DNA of 64,000 nt, taken from Patagioenas fasciata (lineage: Eukaryota; Chordata; Aves; Columbiformes; Columbidae). Below, piece after piece: positions 60,801 to 64,000 of this stretch. Every line of letters begins with the position of its first letter. Position 1 is the first letter of the stretch. The position numbers and the translations under genes were made by a program. The stretch is from contig NC_092525.1 in the NCBI RefSeq assembly GCF_037038585.1, positions 23,580,867-23,644,866 on the forward strand, in the 5' to 3' direction. Below the pieces are notes generated by a model. That model had not been told where the DNA came from. It ran no database searches and saw only the letters and a program-made list of their open reading frames with translations.

Positions 60801-63075
60801 AGTGTGCCCAGATTGATGCAGGCAGAAACGATGAAAGAGAGCAGAGTACTGACTACATTGATCATGCAAACCCAGAGACTTCCAGGCTAAGTGTTTGTCA
60901 TACCTGGTTGTGTTTCCAGGTTGCCTCTTTCTGCTGCTCTTCCTCACGCACCATGGTCTCTAAGAGCTGGGTTGTTCTCCTGGCTTCAGCCAGCTGATGC
61001 TCTTTCTGGCGCTGAGCCCTTTTCAGCTTCCGCACCTCCAGTTTGGTGCAGAAAAGTGCATTCTGAAGATCCAGCAGTGACATTTGCTGCTCCTGGGATG
61101 GGAGTGGGCTCTCTGACATCTAACAAGAGTGAGAAGCAGAGAAATTCAAAGATTCATGTCATGAGAGGGATCTAAAAATCAGGATCCCTGCAAAATGAAA
61201 CCCAATGTATTTGAGGCTTTCCAGGGACATACCTGCAGCTGTCCCAGGTGGCTCCTGTGTAACATGTCCTGCAGCTTGGCAATCGTCTCATTCTGCCCTT
61301 CGATGATATGGTACAGCTCTTCTGTCTACAAGTCAAAGGACACCAAGCCCAGTCACTGGCAAACCAAGCACAAACCCATCCATCCCAAGCCTCCAGCCTG
61401 GATTATGACACGTTAGCATCACACGAAAGAGCTTCACAATAAATAATTTAATAAGATGCAGGATGGCTAGCAATGGCTAAAGCATTCCTTTACATGCTTT
61501 CTTCAGCCACCACCTACAGGGCTAGCACACTTTCCTCTTTTGGTGAACACTACTCTGTCCACCCAAAACTATTACCTTACTCTCTTTGCTCTTCAGGGCT
61601 TCATTCAGACTCTGAATTGAAAGATCTTGCCTCTGCAATTTTTCTTGACCAGATTTTAATTCAAAATTCAATTCATTCAGCTTTTCCTGTAACAACTGAA
61701 GACAGAAATATGTTGGTTTTTTAATCCTGCCTAATGCTTTATATAAACACCCTTAGGATTCCTTCCACTCCTTATTCAAGTCAATACAGCCCAGGTGTTC
61801 ACCACATGAAGACAAACGTGCCTCCCTCTAGAGTCTGTAAATGCTGTTTGAGCTGGGTGGAGACTGTGAGTAAACATAAAACCTTCAGTCCCGTCACAGG
61901 ACTGTTTCAGTGCTGCTGGTCTCTCCAGTGCAGCCCCCATATGCAGGGCAGAGGTTCCAGACTCTGATTCACATATCATATGCCTCCCACACACTCCAGG
62001 AGAGCCTTGCTCAGACTGCCCAGCAGCCTTCCCAGTTTCTATCACTTGTTTCTGTTCCCTTAAGAGGAAAGGGACTGCTTCAGCCCAAAAACCTACCAAG
62101 AGATCGGAAAAAAAGAAATCAACATGGAGAAGCTTCACATTCTACAAACTGTCCCCTTTGCTTCTGAGGTCCTCCAGAGCACTGCAGTTCCAGTCCCTTC
62201 TCTCACTGTCTCCTTTGACCACCCAGACACTCTCACAGCAACCGCCAGTCTGGGTAATTCTACGTTTGATCAGATTAGTGGCTTATTTGGCCTCAAGTTC
62301 TGGCTACACCACAAGAGTCTACCTAATACCAGCATGTCAACAGCACAGCTGCAAAGCAAAGGGTTTACAACCTGAGGAATTTTTGCCCGAGACTTTTTTT
62401 GCCCTTAAGAGGACTGTTTAAACGCTTCCAGCTGCATTTACTGGGCCTTGGGCCTTTTTATTTCCCTGTCAAACTTTGTGGCCCAGGCAGCTACAACAGC
62501 TTACAGCTGTCCCCAGATTTAAATAAAGATGCCATCCCAATGTTTTTTCCTATTTAAACCCCTTGTTTTCCCAGTGGGTATAATCTACCTTAGAGTTCAA
62601 GACCATAACTAAGAACATCATGTGTTAAATTTGATCTGCTTCAAGACAACTCAGCTGCATGTTTCTTTCCTATGAAAGCCTTTAAATCAAACTGAAAACA
62701 GGACCCCTCTTCGCTGATCTCCCTTACTGCTCGTAAAAAAGAAGGCAGCTGTCTCAAAAGGCAGGTACTCTTCTCTCCTGCACCAGGTTCAGCCATGCAA
62801 ATCCAAAAGACAACAGCCCTGAGAATCATGTCAGCTACACACCCTTGCTGGAACAGAGGTGCAGACACCTGCCTCTGGCAAGGCTTGGAGGCATCCTCTG
62901 ATTCTAACTCCATCAGACTTGCTAGGCACTGAATTTGTTGTTCATGAAGAAATACCTTGTTGTCAGCTTCAAATTGCTGGATTTTGCCCTGCAGCTCTGC
63001 AGTACACAGATCAGACATGTGCTCCCCTGCTGCAGGGCCACCTGGAGCTGGTTGCTGATGTTCATCCTGCAAATT
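42811..63075 (-). CDS. PDE4DIP: Myomegalin (phosphodiesterase 4D-interacting protein), 36 coding exons, 5' incomplete
   Basis: A giant coiled-coil scaffold of centrosome and cis-Golgi that anchors PDE4D, AKAP450 and gamma-tubulin complexes. Minus-strand exons: 63075-62956, 61686-61576, 61325-61233, 61119-60904, 60373-60215, 59861-59748, 59519-59382, 59067-58888, 58609-58415, 57610-57467, 56406-56328, 55802-55714, 55544-55428, 55119-54982, 54653-54541, 53769-53642, 49815-49727, 49618-49458, 49351-49036, 48961-48793, 48656-48540, 48455-47981, 47765-47530, 47309-47258, 47044-46827, 46487-46293, 45768-45547, 45385-45254, 45115-44996, 44916-44739, 44670-44546, 44042-43867, 43617-43480, 43409-43271, 43140-43094, 42843-42811. 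All join in frame: 5,472 nt, 1,823 residues. Diagnostic blocks: TEELYHIIEGQNETIAKLQ, LLCKLGPGQSEVAEELC, QVDFQDLGYETCGRSE, WPGKYDSLIQAQARELSHLR, DIDYYLGQGFREQLAQG, LRQRLEESICTNDRLREQLE and the C-terminal KDSMEQFIVSQLTRTHNVL. These fit PDE4DIP rather than its paralogue CDK5RAP2. The N-terminal CM1 region lies beyond the window; a CM2-like stretch is near 43.9-44.0 kb. I see no Olduvai-type repeats. Confidence 0.95.
49352..49457 (-). other. PDE4DIP: GC-AG intron in PDE4DIP
   Basis: This 106-bp intron between exons 49618-49458 and 49351-49036 starts with GCAAGA instead of GT, directly after the strong exon end ATCAG, and ends in CCCCCAG. The GC donor gives SVSHIR-KVMLSLCLENAELKE, the conserved family sequence. 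I found no in-phase GT nearby. Confidence 0.8.
49816..53641 (-). other. PDE4DIP: Largest PDE4DIP intron in the window
   Basis: A 3.8-kb intron between conserved exons 53769-53642 and 49815-49727, whose phases join correctly (G plus GT). The donor is GTGGGG, a weak GT site. I recognised no exon or repeat family inside, although alternative first exons of short isoforms could hide here. Confidence 0.6.
61687..62955 (-). other. PDE4DIP: PDE4DIP intron
   Basis: Phase-0 intron of 1.27 kb. No exon or known repeat was recognised in it. Confidence 0.75.
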
Positions 63076-64000
63076 CTGAAAAGGAAAAAAAAAAAAAAAA
63101 GGACATAAATGGCTCAAGTCTTGCACTGGCTTTTTCTATTCAGCTGTCCAGCATGGGCTTAAACGTGCCCCACTAAGCTTCTCTGTCTTAATCAAGCCCA
63201 CAACCTTCAACCCTTCCCACCAGCTACCCCCCTGCCATGACCTAGCAGTCACCCCCCACTCTGAACCCCTCCACTTGTGATTCCCTGGGCTTTCCTTCAC
63301 AGCTCCCACACACTCCAGTGCCCACACCGTGTGTGATTCCCTGCAGCTCCTCCACAAGCCGTAGCAAATTCAGTGCCGCAGCTGAGATTTTTTTTTTTTT
63401 AATGACACATACCCATTTATTGAGGATGCAACCAGCCTACTTTCTGACATGTTGCCTGCCAGACCTTGCTGGCTGAGCACACACTAATCCCTTGTCATCC
63501 CTTCTTGCTCTTGTGCTATCTCCTGCCTAGCGAGTTAACTCCTGAGAGCACCATTCAAATCACCCACCCACCCCAGCCCTCACAGGACTCATTATTCCTG
63601 AACATCATCAGCGATACGAGATCGATTGTACCAATGTCTGCCTTCAGTGAGAGCCCTAGCAAGTGCAGGGCAGAGGCTGCGAGAACATCCCAGAGCTTAT
63701 CAGAGCATGCACAGGGCACCAGCTCCAAGCAGGACCATGCACAGAGAACAACAGCCGACTCTGATTAGCCCTGTCAGACCAAATCCTCACCCTCAGCAGC
63801 CACAAAAATGCTGTTTCTGAGAAAGACACACAGGGGAGTTCCCCCAGGCCTCTTGCATATAGAAGCTTCCCTTTAGCCTGATGTTTTGTTAGGATTTTAT
63901 TGAAAAATTAAACAGTCACAGCAAGTAATTCCAAATTTGCCCAGCCAGAAGGCTTTGTATCAGAGAGGGAGAGCTGCTGGAATATGTCACACAGCAGCTA
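63076..64000 (-). other. PDE4DIP: PDE4DIP intron running off the window
   Basis: Upstream of the first visible exon, which encodes a segment ending SDLCTAELQGKIQQFEADNK, so earlier exons with the CM1 domain must lie further right. A poly-A tract at about 63081-63100 (poly-T on the minus strand) sits just before the exon's acceptor and probably forms part of its pyrimidine tract. No coding exon was recognised in the remaining 900 bases. Confidence 0.6.

Noticed and set aside
42811-63075. CDK5RAP2 instead of PDE4DIP
   Set aside because: The exon-by-exon blocks, the C-terminus (KDSMEQFIVSQLTRTHNVLRKARTNLE region) and the PRKAB2/FMO5 neighbourhood all fit PDE4DIP.
1-64000. tRNA, rRNA, CRISPR, endogenous retrovirus or DNA transposon copies
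   Set aside because: I looked for cloverleaf-like blocks, long terminal repeats, polymerase-type motifs and inverted termini, and found none that I could support.

Overview
This is a vertebrate nuclear segment and almost certainly avian. Introns are short, genes are closely packed, promoters are GC-rich CpG islands, and a CR1 LINE tail in the typical bird form lies at about 33.6 kb. Coding exons were assigned by matching conserved protein blocks recalled from family members and by checking splice sites and codon phase at every junction. No database search was run.

Layout from left to right: the last three coding exons of PRDX6 (+); FAM78B (-) with a long putative 3' UTR; a CpG island about 640 bp between start codons, shared head to head with a two-exon PLPP6-like lipid phosphatase gene (+); 3.5 kb without a recognisable gene; three tandem FMO5-like flavin monooxygenase genes (+), called A, B and C here; a CR1 fragment; the CpG-island promoter and whole coding region of PRKAB2 (+), the AMPK beta-2 subunit; and, converging on it, 36 coding exons of PDE4DIP (myomegalin, -), whose 5' end lies beyond the right edge.

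The most striking structure is the FMO array. A 5,151-bp unit is repeated with about a dozen base differences. The middle gene B carries the front half of gene C and the back half of gene A, as expected from one unequal crossover inside a shared exon. A separate 472-bp tract covering exons 2-3 is identical between the otherwise diverged genes A and B, which points to gene conversion. The second notable point is the FAM78B/PLPP6-like pair, which mirrors the FAM78A/PLPP7 neighbourhood of human 9q34 and suggests an old duplicated gene pair. The genes do not form one pathway: they cover peroxide and phospholipid repair (PRDX6), isoprenoid or lipid phosphate hydrolysis (PLPP6-like), xenobiotic oxidation (FMO), energy sensing (PRKAB2) and centrosome/Golgi scaffolding (PDE4DIP). 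FMO5, PRKAB2 and PDE4DIP are near one another on human 1q21, and PRDX6 and FAM78B are on human 1q24-25.
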